Assembly: GCA_016183815.1 (NCBI GenBank)
Contig: JACPDW010000011.1
Span: 1 to 56,411 of the forward strand
Length of the DNA stretch: 56,411 nucleotides
From: Flavobacteriia bacterium
GTDB taxonomy: Bacteria > Bacteroidota > Bacteroidia > Flavobacteriales_D > Crocinitomicaceae
Reading direction: 5' to 3'
Position numbers and translations under genes: made by a program
Notes under the pieces: model-generated
What the model was told of the DNA's origin: nothing
Seen by the model: only the letters and a program-made list of their open reading frames with translations
Databases searched by the model: none
Shown: one piece after another, positions 45,525 to 55,386 of the stretch
Layout of the letters: the number at the start of each line of letters is the position of its first letter
Position numbering within the stretch: the first letter of the stretch is position 1

Positions 45525-46596
45525 ATCCCAATCCATATTCCAAATAATCCGCTTTTGCCCAATGTGATTTCAAAGTAAGATTCAGCAAGAATTTTTGTTT
45601 TATCGTATATCTTAATCCTATTCTATGATACAATCTGTTTTCTGGAAAATATTCATCTTTCAAATAAATTCCCATTCCAATCACCATTTGTAATTTTTCT
45701 AAAGTAATCACATAACCTTGATAAAATCCTGTCTGAACTATTGATTCATCACTTTTTTCAATTACTGGTTTGTATTTTTTTACCGTTGGTTTATACAACA
45801 AATCAACTCCTGCTTCATATCCAAGACCTAAACGAAAACATTTTTGGGTAACAAACTGCAGTGCAAATATTTGACTTCTTTTTTGACCAACTGGATAATA
45901 ATCTTTAAATGAAGTTATTAATGTAACAAAGTATGTCCATGGTTGTTGAAGTTTGGTTTTAGTTTTACTTAATTCATTTTGTTTTAATTCATCGAAATAT
46001 TTTGAATAAGAAATACTAATATAAGGAAGATTTAAACCTAGATTGGGCAATTTTACTGAACCATTACTAAAGTGTGACATGTCTATCCCAAATTGAAGAC
46101 TTGATTTTTTAAAATATTTGTTATAATACAATCCAAAATTGATTAAAGCATTAAAATGAGTGCTGATAGCGTTGTTTTTCGGATTAGTTATTTTATCATA
46201 CACTTTTGGGTTATAACCTAAACCACAGCCAATTTTCCCATTAAAATTATTTTTTTTCCATCTTAAAAAGGGAAATTGTAAAAAAGCATATGATCCAAAA
46301 TATTGTCCTAAAATTTTATTATTTCCTACACTTGTGGTTAAAAATGAAAAACCATACGTTGGATATGAGTAGGCGGAATGCCATTTTTTATTACCCATTG
46401 TTTGATACACTATATTGACTTCAAAAGCTTGTGTATGGTCTTTTGGAAGATGACTCATGATTGGTCGATGAGCAATTAAAAAGCCATATTTATATTTTAT
46501 TTCAATTCCAGGAATAGATTTTTGAGCCCTGTAAAAAGAGGAAAAAAAAAGAATGAGTATTAAAAGAGTTTTTAAAATAAAATTCAAGGCAATCAA
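45514..46596 (-). CDS. PagL-like acyloxyacyl hydrolase (lipid A 3-O-deacylase family)
   Basis: This 360-residue outer-membrane protein has a signal peptide ('LILILFFSSFYRAQ'), beta-barrel strands and 'MSHFSNGSVKLPNLGLNLPY' (about 189-208), which contains the catalytic His-x-Ser of the PagL family. PagL removes a 3-O acyl chain from lipid A. The start is uncertain: TTG at 46596 or TTG nine bases later. It shares an operon with the GIN lipoprotein. Confidence 0.8.
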   Translation of the reverse strand: MIALNFILKTLLILILFFSSFYRAQKSIPGIEIKYKYGFLIAHRPIMSHLPKDHTQAFEVNIVYQTMGNKKWHSAYSYPTYGFSFLTTSVGNNKILGQYFGSYAFLQFPFLRWKKNNFNGKIGCGLGYNPKVYDKITNPKNNAISTHFNALINFGLYYNKYFKKSSLQFGIDMSHFSNGSVKLPNLGLNLPYISISYSKYFDELKQNELSKTKTKLQQPWTYFVTLITSFKDYYPVGQKRSQIFALQFVTQKCFRLGLGYEAGVDLLYKPTVKKYKPVIEKSDESIVQTGFYQGYVITLEKLQMVIGMGIYLKDEYFPENRLYHRIGLRYTIKQKFLLNLTLKSHWAKADYLEYGLGYVF

Positions 46597-46606
46597 AGAA
46601 TATCAA

Positions 46607-46632
46607 CAAAAGTAATAAATAATCTATTTTTG
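46607..46632. promoter_or_regulatory. Divergent -7 elements between the PagL-like gene and mazG
   Basis: TACTTTTG on the minus strand (46614-46607) faces the PagL-like gene. TATTTTTG on the plus strand (46625-46632) is 16 nt before the mazG ATG. Both fit TAnnTTTG, so the two transcripts start back to back. Confidence 0.5.
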
Positions 46633-46648
46633 TACATAAAATTTTAAA

Positions 46649-47416
46649 ATGGACAATCGATTAATAGCATTTGAAAGACTACTTCATATAATGGATGAGT
46701 TACGTGAAAAATGTCCTTGGGATAAAAAACAAACTTTTGAAACATTAAGGACTTTAACCATTGAGGAAACCTTTGAATTGTCTGACGCTATTATAAAAAA
46801 TGATGTTGATGAAATAGGAAAGGAATTAGGAGATCTTTTTTTGCATCTTGTATTTTATTCTAAAATTGGAGAAGAAAAACAAATTTTTTCTGTTGAAAAA
46901 GTATTAAATCAAATTTGTGAAAAATTAATTTTTCGTCACCCTCATATTTATGGAGAAACAAAAGTTAAAGATGAAGAGGAAGTGAAAAAGAATTGGGAGC
47001 AACTTAAATTAAAAGAGGGTAAAAAATCTGTATTGGAAGGAGTACCTAAATCTGTCCCACCTTTATTAAAAGCATTTAGAATACAAGAAAAAGTAAAAGG
47101 AGTTGGTTTTGAATGGGATAAAATCGAAGATGTTTGGTCTAAAGTGGAAGAAGAAATAAATGAATTAAAGGAAGCAAGTAAATCTAAGTCCTTTTATGAT
47201 ATGGAGTTAGAATTTGGTGATGTATTTTTTTCCTTGGTCAATGTTGCAAGGTATTTGAAAATCAATCCTGATGACGCATTGGAAAGAGTGAATGTAAAAT
47301 TTATTAAACGATTTCAATTGATGGAAGAATTGATATTAAGAGAAAATCTTAAAATTAACGAGCTTGAATTGAAAGAATTAGATGAATATTGGGTAAAAGC
47401 AAAAAAAATCGAATAA
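46649..47416 (+). CDS. mazG: MazG nucleoside triphosphate pyrophosphohydrolase
   Basis: This 255-residue protein has two MazG domains. The first carries 'CPWDKKQTFETLRTLTIEE' and 'EIGKELGDLFLHLVF' with metal-binding Glu and Asp residues (about 35-65). The second is at about 150-220 ('EEEINELKEAS', 'LEFGDVFFSLVNVAR'). MazG hydrolyses NTPs to NMP and pyrophosphate, thought to clean damaged nucleotides and modulate ppGpp. It is complete and of typical length. Confidence 0.93.
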   Translation: MDNRLIAFERLLHIMDELREKCPWDKKQTFETLRTLTIEETFELSDAIIKNDVDEIGKELGDLFLHLVFYSKIGEEKQIFSVEKVLNQICEKLIFRHPHIYGETKVKDEEEVKKNWEQLKLKEGKKSVLEGVPKSVPPLLKAFRIQEKVKGVGFEWDKIEDVWSKVEEEINELKEASKSKSFYDMELEFGDVFFSLVNVARYLKINPDDALERVNVKFIKRFQLMEELILRENLKINELELKELDEYWVKAKKIE

Positions 47417-47452
47417 CTAAGTAATTTATTAATCTGTTTCTTTGAATAATTT

Positions 47453-47460
47453 ATATATTT
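47453..47460 (+). promoter_or_regulatory. -7 promoter element before the OmpA/TPR lipoprotein
   Basis: TATATTTG fits TAnnTTTG, 17 nt before the ATG at 47478. It lies inside the longer frame that could start at a TTG at 47442, which supports the 47478 start. Confidence 0.45.
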
Positions 47461-47477
47461 GCATAAAAAATAGTATT

Positions 47478-49169
47478 ATGAGAAATGTACTTTCGCTGTT
47501 TGTTTTAACATGTGTTGTATTGTTGGTAAGTTCTTGTGACTTATTGAAAGATTTAAAATATACTGTCACACCTAACCCATTAGAAATGCATGGCGATAGT
47601 GTGCGAATAAGCGTAACAGCTCAATTACCTAAAAAAGGTATTCATAAAAAAGCCAAAGCAGAGATTATTCCTATGTTAGGGAACACTGAATTAAAACCTG
47701 TTACCATTTTAGGAGAAAAAGCTCAAGGAAATGGAACAACAATTAAGTACAAACCTGGTGGAACGGTTACTTATTCAGATGTTGTAAAATACAAACCGGA
47801 GTATGAAGTAACGGATTTAATGATAACTGGAAAGTTATACAAAGGTTCTAAAAGTAAAGAGGAGATAAAACCAATTAAAATTGCTGATGGTACAATCATT
47901 ACTCCTTTATTAGTGAAAAAAGATTTTAAGATGATTATGTCGTCTGATAACTTTCAGAGAGTTGAAGAGAAAAAATTTACTGCACAAATCAATTTTGAAA
48001 AAGCCAAAGCAACTCTTCTACCAAATGAGTTGAAAGACAAAGATATGTTTGAATATGAACATTTTTTAGCTGCTGCACAGACCAATCCAAAAATTACTAT
48101 AAAATCAATTTATATTACAGGTTACGCATCACCAGAAGGAGAAATTGGAGTTAATAATAATTTATCTTCTGAACGTGCAATGAATGCTAAAACAGCTGTG
48201 CAAGAGATTGCAAAAAAAGCTAACAATGAGAAAGCACAAAGTGAGATTTATCAAATAAGTGGTAAAGGAGAAGATTGGGATGGTTTTAAACTTGAATTAG
48301 ATAAATCTCCGATGAATATTGATGAAAAAAGATTAATAATCAGAGTGTTAGAAATGTATAAAGACCCTGTTCAAAGAGAAACAGAAATTCGTAATATGGC
48401 AAAAACTTTTGATTATATGGAAAAATTTGTCTTACCACAATTAAGAAGAGCAGAAATCAATATTATTTACGATGAGATAGGTAAAACAGATGAAGAAATT
48501 GTGGCTATGTCCAAAACGGATGTTGACAAATTGTCCATTGAAGAGTTACTTTTCGCAGCAACTTTAACTCAAGATTTGGAGGAAAAATATAGAATCTATA
48601 GTGAAGCAAGCAATTTTTATCCCTTAGATATTCGTTTTTTTAATAATGCTGGTGTGATTCTTCATAAATTAGGTAGAAATGATGAAGCAGGTTATAAATT
48701 TGAAGCAGCTCTTAGTTTGCAGGATAATGCCATCGCAAGAAATAATATGGGTGTATTAGCTGCTACCAAAGGAGATATTGTTAAAGCTAAACAATTGTTT
48801 TCTTCTGCAACAGAAGCAGGTAGTGTGGTGTCTTATAATTTAGCTTATTATGATATACTCGAAAATCGTTATCAAAAAGCACTAGTGAATTTTGGAACTG
48901 AACCCTCATTTAATAAAGCATTAGCGGAATTTCTGAACGCATCTTACGATAATGCACTCACTACTTTACTAAAATCTGAAGACAAAGAAACCGCTTTAGG
49001 TTATTATTTTAAAGCCGTAATTTTTGCTCGACAAGGATTTATTGATCCATGTATGGATGCTCTGAAACTTTGCTTAACTAAAGACAGTAAATTCAAAGAA
49101 AAAATTAAAAAAGACAGAGAATTTGTAAAATTTCATGCTAGCCCAGCTTTTGCTACTTATATTAAATAA
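47478..49169 (+). CDS. OmpA-like/TPR lipoprotein
   Basis: The ATG at 47478 gives 563 residues and a lipoprotein signal ('VVLLVSSC', Cys about 20). A beta-rich domain (about 20-175) is followed by an OmpA-C-like part ('YITGYASPEGEIGVNNNLSS', about 216-235) and then TPR-like helices (about 370-540). A role in linking envelope to cell wall or in a surface complex is plausible. I cannot assign a specific family name. Confidence 0.68.
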   Translation: MRNVLSLFVLTCVVLLVSSCDLLKDLKYTVTPNPLEMHGDSVRISVTAQLPKKGIHKKAKAEIIPMLGNTELKPVTILGEKAQGNGTTIKYKPGGTVTYSDVVKYKPEYEVTDLMITGKLYKGSKSKEEIKPIKIADGTIITPLLVKKDFKMIMSSDNFQRVEEKKFTAQINFEKAKATLLPNELKDKDMFEYEHFLAAAQTNPKITIKSIYITGYASPEGEIGVNNNLSSERAMNAKTAVQEIAKKANNEKAQSEIYQISGKGEDWDGFKLELDKSPMNIDEKRLIIRVLEMYKDPVQRETEIRNMAKTFDYMEKFVLPQLRRAEINIIYDEIGKTDEEIVAMSKTDVDKLSIEELLFAATLTQDLEEKYRIYSEASNFYPLDIRFFNNAGVILHKLGRNDEAGYKFEAALSLQDNAIARNNMGVLAATKGDIVKAKQLFSSATEAGSVVSYNLAYYDILENRYQKALVNFGTEPSFNKALAEFLNASYDNALTTLLKSEDKETALGYYFKAVIFARQGFIDPCMDALKLCLTKDSKFKEKIKKDREFVKFHASPAFATYIK

Positions 49170-49185
49170 TTCAATAATCTGCTTT

Positions 49186-51693
49186 TTAAAAATTCCATTT
49201 CATATTTCTGTCGTCTAATACTGAAAAAGAAACTTTCCATGTCGTGCTTGGTTTGATATTGTTTCCATAAGACATAATGCCGTAAATACCTATTCTCAAA
49301 CGTCTTTTTGAAAATTTAAAATTTCTTTCTAATCCTCCTAAAATTTCGGAGTGAAACCAAGAAAATTCTTCAACATACAATGCTCCACCACCAAATACCA
49401 AACCAATATTGATTTTTTTCATTAAAGGTATTTTATTAATAATCGCTCCATTGTCATGATGAACTAAATGTGCTTCATAAAATATTTCTCTTGAAGGTAA
49501 TGAAACTTCTAATTGTTGAAAGGAATGTAAAGGGTTTGAGAACCAAATTGGATCAGATCTTCTATGGTATTTAAAATCAGCATCATACAATCTGGAAGTA
49601 TTTAAAAATTTTCCACTTTTTATGTGATAATTACTTGTACCAATTGTCCCGACTTGAAAACTTTGATAAAATCCAAATAATAAGTAGTCGAAGTTAATAT
49701 CGCTACCGAAAATGCTTGGTATTCCTTTTTCATACAACAAATAAATAGTTGGCCATTTGGATCCTAAAATTACTTTTCTGTAAGGTTCTTTCATGTATTT
49801 TTGAGCAGGAGTATAACTTAAGGTGAAATTTCCAATCATCGCTTGATAGGTAGGAAAATCTGTAAAGTAATTTTTAAGTTGGGTACTGTCATATAATCCA
49901 AAAAATTGATAACCATCTAGACTCCTTCTTTCAGAAAATGAAAATTGTGCATCAAAAAATAATCCGTTAATCAGTTCGTAATCATGTCCTAAATTTAAGG
50001 TTGTTACCCCAATAAAGTTGTTTGGATTAAATATTTGAGATATGGCATCGTAACTTCTAATTACATCAAAACCATGTCTAAATGAGGCGTTTAACGTACC
50101 ATAATGAAAAGGACTATATCTGTAACGAAACCAATGTTGGGTAAACATGTTTTTATCAATAATACCATAGGAAATTTCGTCATACATATCGATAAATCGT
50201 TCGTTTTTCCATTTTTTAAAATAACTGAAACCAGGTGCGATTTGTGGACCTGTAACTTGTAATGGTCTTGCAGTTGCAGCAATAGAATTAATGGTCCATT
50301 GAGTTCTTTTTTCTCTGTTTCTGTGATCCACTCCAAACCAAACAATTTTCCAAAAAGTAAGTTTATTAAAAACTTTATCTATTGAATCTAAATAATCCTT
50401 TCTATTCAATCGTTCATGAATACTGTCTTTGATTCTAATATATTTTTTTTCTTCCTCGCTTAATTCTAATGCCCTTTGTTTTTTCCAATAAATACTGTCT
50501 TTTTCATAGGCCTCTTTTTCTGTAGAGGCAAGTTCATTGGTGAAGAATTTGGCAGGAAAATTTTTATTGAATTCATAATCTGAAAAAACTGTTTCTGTTT
50601 TGCAATGGGCTAAATTATTTCCAAAACTCAAATTATAAGTCAAATTTTGTTTGGACAATACATTTAAACTATCTCCACGAATTTCATATTCTTGAAAAAT
50701 GTTGAATTGATCGTATTTTAGTAAGTTTCCTTTTTCTAAACTTAACTCTAATTTTTGTATCATCCAAATAGAATCAATAACATAGATATAACCTGTTAAA
50801 GTTGAAGTAGAAGTATTTCTTGCAATAATTTTAATCTTATGGATTTTTTTACCATTTTCGATGTATTGCTTTTCTAATCGATATTTATACGATAATATTC
50901 CAGGAGAAGAAATGGGTGAACTTACGGGTGATTGATGTAAATCTGTTAAATGCAACAAGTTTTCAAAAAAATTGAAATTCGATTTTACAGTGGTTAGATA
51001 ATATAAATCTTTGTCTTCTCCTCTTTTTGTATAAGCGTTCCTAACTTCTTTCACTTTGTTGTAGGGCATAAAATGACGGTCAATTTGCACTTCTACCAAA
51101 TTCATTTTATTGTTTTCAGCAAGAATCTTGTTTTTTTCTTCAAGAAAAGGATCTTCAATATCTTTTTTGTTCGATGTTGATTTTTTCTCTTTTTTCTCTA
51201 TTTTTTGTTCTTTTCCCTTTTTTTCCTCTTTATTTTTTTTATCACCTATTTTTTCAAAAGCTTTGGTATAGACTTTACAAGAATGAGGATAATTCCATGG
51301 ATTAATTTTTTCTCTTTTCTCAATTACCTTAAGCATGATTTCCCTTCCAGGATTACTTTTTTTAGCACTTGCTTCAACATCTGATATTTGTAAAACATTA
51401 TAAGTTAAAAGTTGAATATCTTTCTGAACATCTTTATCTATCAACATTACAATCGTTTCTTTTTCTTCATATCCAAGAGCTTGCGTGATTAAAAAATACT
51501 CACCGGGCATTAATCTCATAGTGTATTCTCCATTTGAATTCGCCTGAAATCTTAAATCAGTAGAATTTTTGATGTAAACTTTTGCATAGGGAACAGGATT
51601 GTTTTTTTCATCACGAATAGTGCCACTGACTTGAAATTGCACAAGACAATAGAAGTGCACGAATGAAAATACTATGAGAAGAAAATTTTTCAG
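49186..51693 (-). CDS. DUF5686 / carboxypeptidase-regulatory outer-membrane protein with a CTG start
   Basis: The best start is a CTG at 51693 (835 residues, 'MKNFLLIVFSFVHFYCLVQF' when CTG initiates as Met), because only this frame includes a whole signal peptide after an in-frame TAA. A GTG at 51660 is the alternative but truncates the signal. A carboxypeptidase-regulatory domain (about 22-100, 'VSGTIRDEKNNPVPYAKVYI') precedes the DUF5686 body, which ends in predicted beta-barrel strands. A Lys/Glu-rich loop (about 140-170) is unusual. Function unknown, probably at the outer membrane. Confidence 0.78.
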   Translation of the reverse strand: MKNFLLIVFSFVHFYCLVQFQVSGTIRDEKNNPVPYAKVYIKNSTDLRFQANSNGEYTMRLMPGEYFLITQALGYEEKETIVMLIDKDVQKDIQLLTYNVLQISDVEASAKKSNPGREIMLKVIEKREKINPWNYPHSCKVYTKAFEKIGDKKNKEEKKGKEQKIEKKEKKSTSNKKDIEDPFLEEKNKILAENNKMNLVEVQIDRHFMPYNKVKEVRNAYTKRGEDKDLYYLTTVKSNFNFFENLLHLTDLHQSPVSSPISSPGILSYKYRLEKQYIENGKKIHKIKIIARNTSTSTLTGYIYVIDSIWMIQKLELSLEKGNLLKYDQFNIFQEYEIRGDSLNVLSKQNLTYNLSFGNNLAHCKTETVFSDYEFNKNFPAKFFTNELASTEKEAYEKDSIYWKKQRALELSEEEKKYIRIKDSIHERLNRKDYLDSIDKVFNKLTFWKIVWFGVDHRNREKRTQWTINSIAATARPLQVTGPQIAPGFSYFKKWKNERFIDMYDEISYGIIDKNMFTQHWFRYRYSPFHYGTLNASFRHGFDVIRSYDAISQIFNPNNFIGVTTLNLGHDYELINGLFFDAQFSFSERRSLDGYQFFGLYDSTQLKNYFTDFPTYQAMIGNFTLSYTPAQKYMKEPYRKVILGSKWPTIYLLYEKGIPSIFGSDINFDYLLFGFYQSFQVGTIGTSNYHIKSGKFLNTSRLYDADFKYHRRSDPIWFSNPLHSFQQLEVSLPSREIFYEAHLVHHDNGAIINKIPLMKKINIGLVFGGGALYVEEFSWFHSEILGGLERNFKFSKRRLRIGIYGIMSYGNNIKPSTTWKVSFSVLDDRNMKWNF

Positions 51694-51763
51694 TTTTTTA
51701 AATTAGAACAAATTTAATATAAGAAAGTTACATTTATCAATTTCTAAAAAACATTAACAAAAT

Positions 51764-53560
51764 TTAATCATTTAATTTTAGGACAGCTAAAAATGCTTCT
51801 TGAGGAACTTCAACCCTTCCTACCTGTCTCATTCTTTTTTTACCTTCTTTTTGTTTTTCTAGTAATTTTCTTTTTCTTGTTATATCACCACCATAACATT
51901 TTGCTGTAACGTCTTTTCGGAGTGCTTTGATGGTTTCTCTAGCTATTATTTTCGCTCCAATTGCAGCTTGAATAGGGATTTCAAATTGTTGGCGTGGGAT
52001 TAATTCTTTTAATTTGACACATATTTTTTTTCCTAAATCATAAGCGTTACTTCTGTGAACTAAAGCCGATAAAGCATCAATTTGTTCACTATTTAATAGT
52101 AAGTCTAATTTAATCAAATCAGAAGATTTATATCCAATAGGATGATAATCAAATGAAGCATAGCCTCTTGAAACTGACTTTAATCTGTCATAAAAATCAA
52201 ATACTATTTCTGCTAAAGGCATTTCAAAACTAAGTTCAACTCGATTTTGAGTTAAATAAACTTGATTTTTTAATTCTCCTCTTTTTTCTATACACAAATT
52301 CATAACTTGCCCAATGTATTCTGATTTAGTGATGACTTGAGCTTTTATAAAAGGTTCTTCAATTCTATCTATTCCAGAAGGATCGGGTAATTCTGATGGA
52401 TTGTTTACAATTTGAGCTTTGTCTGGATTTTTTTTCATGAAACAATTGTAAGAAACATTCGGAACGGTAGTTATAACCGTCATATTGAACTCTCTTTCCA
52501 ATCGTTCTTGTATGATTTCCATGTGTAACATACCTAAAAAGCCACAACGAAAACCAAAACCTAAAGCAGCTGAGGATTCAGGTTCAAACACTAGTGAAGA
52601 ATCGTTAAGCTGAAGTTTTTCCATCGAATAACGCAACTCTTCATATTCATCGGTTTCTACTGGATAAATTCCTGCAAAGACCATTGGTTTCACGTCTTCA
52701 AACCCCTTTATTGCTGTAGTACAAGGGTTTATTGCTGAAGTGATAGTGTCTCCTACTTTTACTTCATTGGCTTGTTTAATACCAGAAATGATATAGCCAA
52801 CGTCACCCGCTTTAACTTCATTTTTTGGACATAAATCCATTTTTAAAATTCCTACATCATCGGCATTATAAGTTCTTCCTGTGTTAAAAAACTTCACTTT
52901 ATCTCCTTTTCTTATAATACCATTTTTAACACGATAATAGGCGATAATACCTCTAAATGAGTTGAAAACAGAATCAAATATCATGGCTTGAAGTGGAGCA
53001 CTTTCTTCACCTTTAGGGTATGGAATTCTTTCAATAACTGCTTGAAGTATTTTGTCAACGCCCATTCCAGTTTTTCCTGAAGCAGGAATAATTTCTTCTT
53101 GTTTACAGCCCAATAACTCAATAATTTGATCGCTAACTTCTTCTGGCATTGCACCTGGTAAATCCATTTTATTTAAGATTGGAATGATTTCTAAATCATG
53201 TTCAAGTGCTAAATATAGATTTGAAATGGTTTGGGCTTCAATACCTTGTGATGCATCTATGATTAATAAAGCTCCTTCGCAAGCTGCTATTGAACGTGAT
53301 ACTTCATAAGAAAAATCAACGTGACCTGGGGTATCAATTAAATTTAAAACATAAGGCGTCCCTTGATAGGTATAATTCATTTGAATAGCGTGACTTTTGA
53401 TTGTAATACCTCTTTCACGTTCCAAATCCATATCATCAAGGGCTTGGTTTTGCATTTCTCTATCTGAAATAGTTCCAGTAAGTTGTAATAATCTGTCTGC
53501 TAAAGTGCTTTTACCATGGTCAATGTGTGCAATAATACAGAAATTTCGTATGTTTTTCAT
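51764..53560 (-). CDS. lepA: Elongation factor 4 (LepA)
   Basis: This 598-residue translational GTPase has G1 '[14 protein letters not shown]' (about 10-23), G3 'DTPGHVDF' (about 77-84) and G4 'NKMDLP' (about 131-136). The LepA-specific C-terminus is present ('[20 protein letters not shown]' near 550-570). LepA back-translocates or remodels ribosomes under stress. The -7 element TAACTTTG at 53583-53590 (minus strand) precedes it. Confidence 0.97.
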   Translation of the reverse strand: MKNIRNFCIIAHIDHGKSTLADRLLQLTGTISDREMQNQALDDMDLERERGITIKSHAIQMNYTYQGTPYVLNLIDTPGHVDFSYEVSRSIAACEGALLIIDASQGIEAQTISNLYLALEHDLEIIPILNKMDLPGAMPEEVSDQIIELLGCKQEEIIPASGKTGMGVDKILQAVIERIPYPKGEESAPLQAMIFDSVFNSFRGIIAYYRVKNGIIRKGDKVKFFNTGRTYNADDVGILKMDLCPKNEVKAGDVGYIISGIKQANEVKVGDTITSAINPCTTAIKGFEDVKPMVFAGIYPVETDEYEELRYSMEKLQLNDSSLVFEPESSAALGFGFRCGFLGMLHMEIIQERLEREFNMTVITTVPNVSYNCFMKKNPDKAQIVNNPSELPDPSGIDRIEEPFIKAQVITKSEYIGQVMNLCIEKRGELKNQVYLTQNRVELSFEMPLAEIVFDFYDRLKSVSRGYASFDYHPIGYKSSDLIKLDLLLNSEQIDALSALVHRSNAYDLGKKICVKLKELIPRQQFEIPIQAAIGAKIIARETIKALRKDVTAKCYGGDITRKRKLLEKQKEGKKRMRQVGRVEVPQEAFLAVLKLND

Positions 53561-53582
53561 TTAAAAATCCCAAATTGGAGTG

Positions 53583-53590
53583 CAAAGTTA
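53583..53590 (-). promoter_or_regulatory. -7 promoter element before lepA
   Basis: TAACTTTG on the minus strand fits TAnnTTTG, 22 nt before the lepA ATG at 53560. Confidence 0.45.
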
Positions 53591-53653
53591 CGTTAAATCG
53601 TTCAATTCATTTTGAATTATAATAAAAATACCCTAATTTAGTAAAAAAAATGT

Positions 53654-54115
53654 ATGAATGCTTATAGAAATGTGTCTTATGTAGGATTTGTTTTATTATT
53701 TATTGGCTTAGTTTTATTTGGCTATGGAATATACAATTTGAATATTGAAAAAGAATTAGATAAGGTTGGAGTGAGTACTAAAGGAATGGTTTATGAATTG
53801 GAAACAATTGAACCTTACAAAAGAGCTTGGGTGAAGTTTGCTGACCAAAAAGGTGATACGATTCGTTTTTTAGATAAGTTGTATTGGAACAAATCTTTTG
53901 AAAAATATACTATTGGTCAAGAAGTTGAAGTGTTATATAATCCTAATGATCCAATGCAAACAGCGACAATAAATGATTTTTTTCAGCGAAATACTGCCCC
54001 TTGGTGGCCTGTTGTTTTGGGAGGAATTGTTTCACTAATAGGATTGTTGTTGAGAAGAAGAATGTTGAAAAAAGCCAAAAAATTTGATGAAAGTTATAAG
54101 AAATACAATCAATAA
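53654..54115 (+). CDS. DUF3592 membrane protein
   Basis: This 153-residue protein has two hydrophobic segments (about 8-28 and 118-136). Between them is the DUF3592-type domain ('GMVYELETIEPYKRAWVKF', then 'YTIGQEVEVLYNPNDPMQTA'). The second segment is followed by a basic tail. The family is widespread and uncharacterised. It is a lone gene, divergent from lepA and convergent with the TPM gene. Confidence 0.75.
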   Translation: MNAYRNVSYVGFVLLFIGLVLFGYGIYNLNIEKELDKVGVSTKGMVYELETIEPYKRAWVKFADQKGDTIRFLDKLYWNKSFEKYTIGQEVEVLYNPNDPMQTATINDFFQRNTAPWWPVVLGGIVSLIGLLLRRRMLKKAKKFDESYKKYNQ

Positions 54116-54156
54116 AAAAGTTGTCTCTTTAATAAAATTAATTTTATAAAAAAATT

Positions 54157-54939
54157 TTACCAACTGCCTCCAGATCCTCCTCCTCCGAAGCTACCTCCTC
54201 CAAAACCACCAAATCCACCACCACCACTGGAACTACCTCCACTAAAAGCACTGCTGAAAAAAGCAGCTGAACCCAACGTGCGACCGAGTCCACCGCCACC
54301 TCCGCCACGTCCTTTTCCTTTAATTATTGAAAATACGATAATAAAAATGATGAAAAGAATAAACAATACACCAAAAATCCCTATATCATCTCCTTTTTTC
54401 GCATAGTCTTTTTTATTAATTTCTCCTTTTGCGAGTTGCATTAGCACCGTAATACCTTGATCAATACCTTGGTAAAAGTCTCCATTTTTAAAATTTGGAA
54501 TGACTTCGTTTTCAACTATTCGATTGGCTGTTAAATCAGGAATAGCACCTTCTAATCCTCTTCCAACCCCAATAAACACTTTTCTTTGTCCAGCATCTCC
54601 TGTAGGTTTAATCAGAAACACAATTCCATTGTCTTCTTTTTCTTTTCCTACTTTCCATTGGTGACCAATTTCAGTTGCAAAATCCCAAGGTTCATATCCT
54701 TTTAAATCGTCAACTATAACTACGGTAATTTCATTTGAAGTTTCTTTTTCAAAATTTAAAAGTTTGGATTCTAAAATTTGTGTTTGTTCTGATGAAACAA
54801 AATCGGGGAACTCCTTTGAAAGATTATTAAATAAACGAGGAGGATTTGGTTTTTCAGGAATGCCTAGTCGTTGGGAAGACCCATACAAATGAACTGTTAA
54901 AACAAATAATGTAATAAGAAACTGTCTAATCATGTTCAA
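54157..54939 (-). CDS. TPM-domain protein with Gly-rich tail (YgcG-like)
   Basis: This 260-residue protein has a signal peptide ('FLITLFVLTVHLYGSS'), a TPM/PsbP-like domain (about 38-165, 'ESKLLNFEKETSNEITVVIV', 'GVGRGLEGAIPD'), one membrane helix (about 190-207) and a Gly/Ser-rich C-terminus. The YgcG/TPM family is common beside LemA. The start could be the ATG at 54939 or 54933. It overlaps the upstream TPM gene by 14 bp. Confidence 0.85.
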   Translation of the reverse strand: MNMIRQFLITLFVLTVHLYGSSQRLGIPEKPNPPRLFNNLSKEFPDFVSSEQTQILESKLLNFEKETSNEITVVIVDDLKGYEPWDFATEIGHQWKVGKEKEDNGIVFLIKPTGDAGQRKVFIGVGRGLEGAIPDLTANRIVENEVIPNFKNGDFYQGIDQGITVLMQLAKGEINKKDYAKKGDDIGIFGVLFILFIIFIIVFSIIKGKGRGGGGGGLGRTLGSAAFFSSAFSGGSSSGGGGFGGFGGGSFGGGGSGGSW

Positions 54940-55369
54940 AAGAGATATCGTTACTAAGTTCGTTGGTGTCTCTACTTTTAATAGGGAAATATTTTTTTAA
55001 ACTATTTCCCGCTTCTTCAATACCTTCAGTTAGACCTTGAACAAATTGACCATTTCTAAAATGATTTTGCATGTTATCACGTATATTATCCCAAAAGTTT
55101 ACAGGAACTAATTCATTGATTCCTTTATCGCCAATAATTGCAAATCGTTTGTCTTTATATGCTAAGTAAAAAAGTACACCATTTCTTTGTTCTGTTTGAT
55201 GCATTTTTAATTTTTCAAAAATTTTTATGGCCTCGCTTTTAGGATCACCAGATTGACATTTGTCTGTTAAATGAACTCTCAACTCACCAGATGTTTTTTC
55301 TTCGGCACGAGATATACTCTCAACAATCTGTTGAATTTGTTCTTCAGAAAAAAAATCTTTTGCTTTCAT
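54926..55369 (-). CDS. TPM-domain protein
   Basis: This 147-residue protein has a single TPM domain ('EEKTSGELRVHLTDKCQSGD', 'GVLFYLAYKDKRFAIIGDKG') and no signal peptide, so it is probably cytosolic or peripheral. It sits between the lemA-like gene (17 bp after its stop) and the Gly-rich TPM gene, and completes the usual three-gene set. Confidence 0.85.
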   Translation of the reverse strand: MKAKDFFSEEQIQQIVESISRAEEKTSGELRVHLTDKCQSGDPKSEAIKIFEKLKMHQTEQRNGVLFYLAYKDKRFAIIGDKGINELVPVNFWDNIRDNMQNHFRNGQFVQGLTEGIEEAGNSLKKYFPIKSRDTNELSNDISFEHD

Positions 55370-55386
55370 TAAAAATTAAATAAAAA

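Noticed and set aside
54132-54147. Perfect AT-rich palindrome (ATAAAATTAATTTTAT) as a bidirectional terminator between convergent genes
   Set aside because: It contains no G or C, so the stem would be too weak to call.
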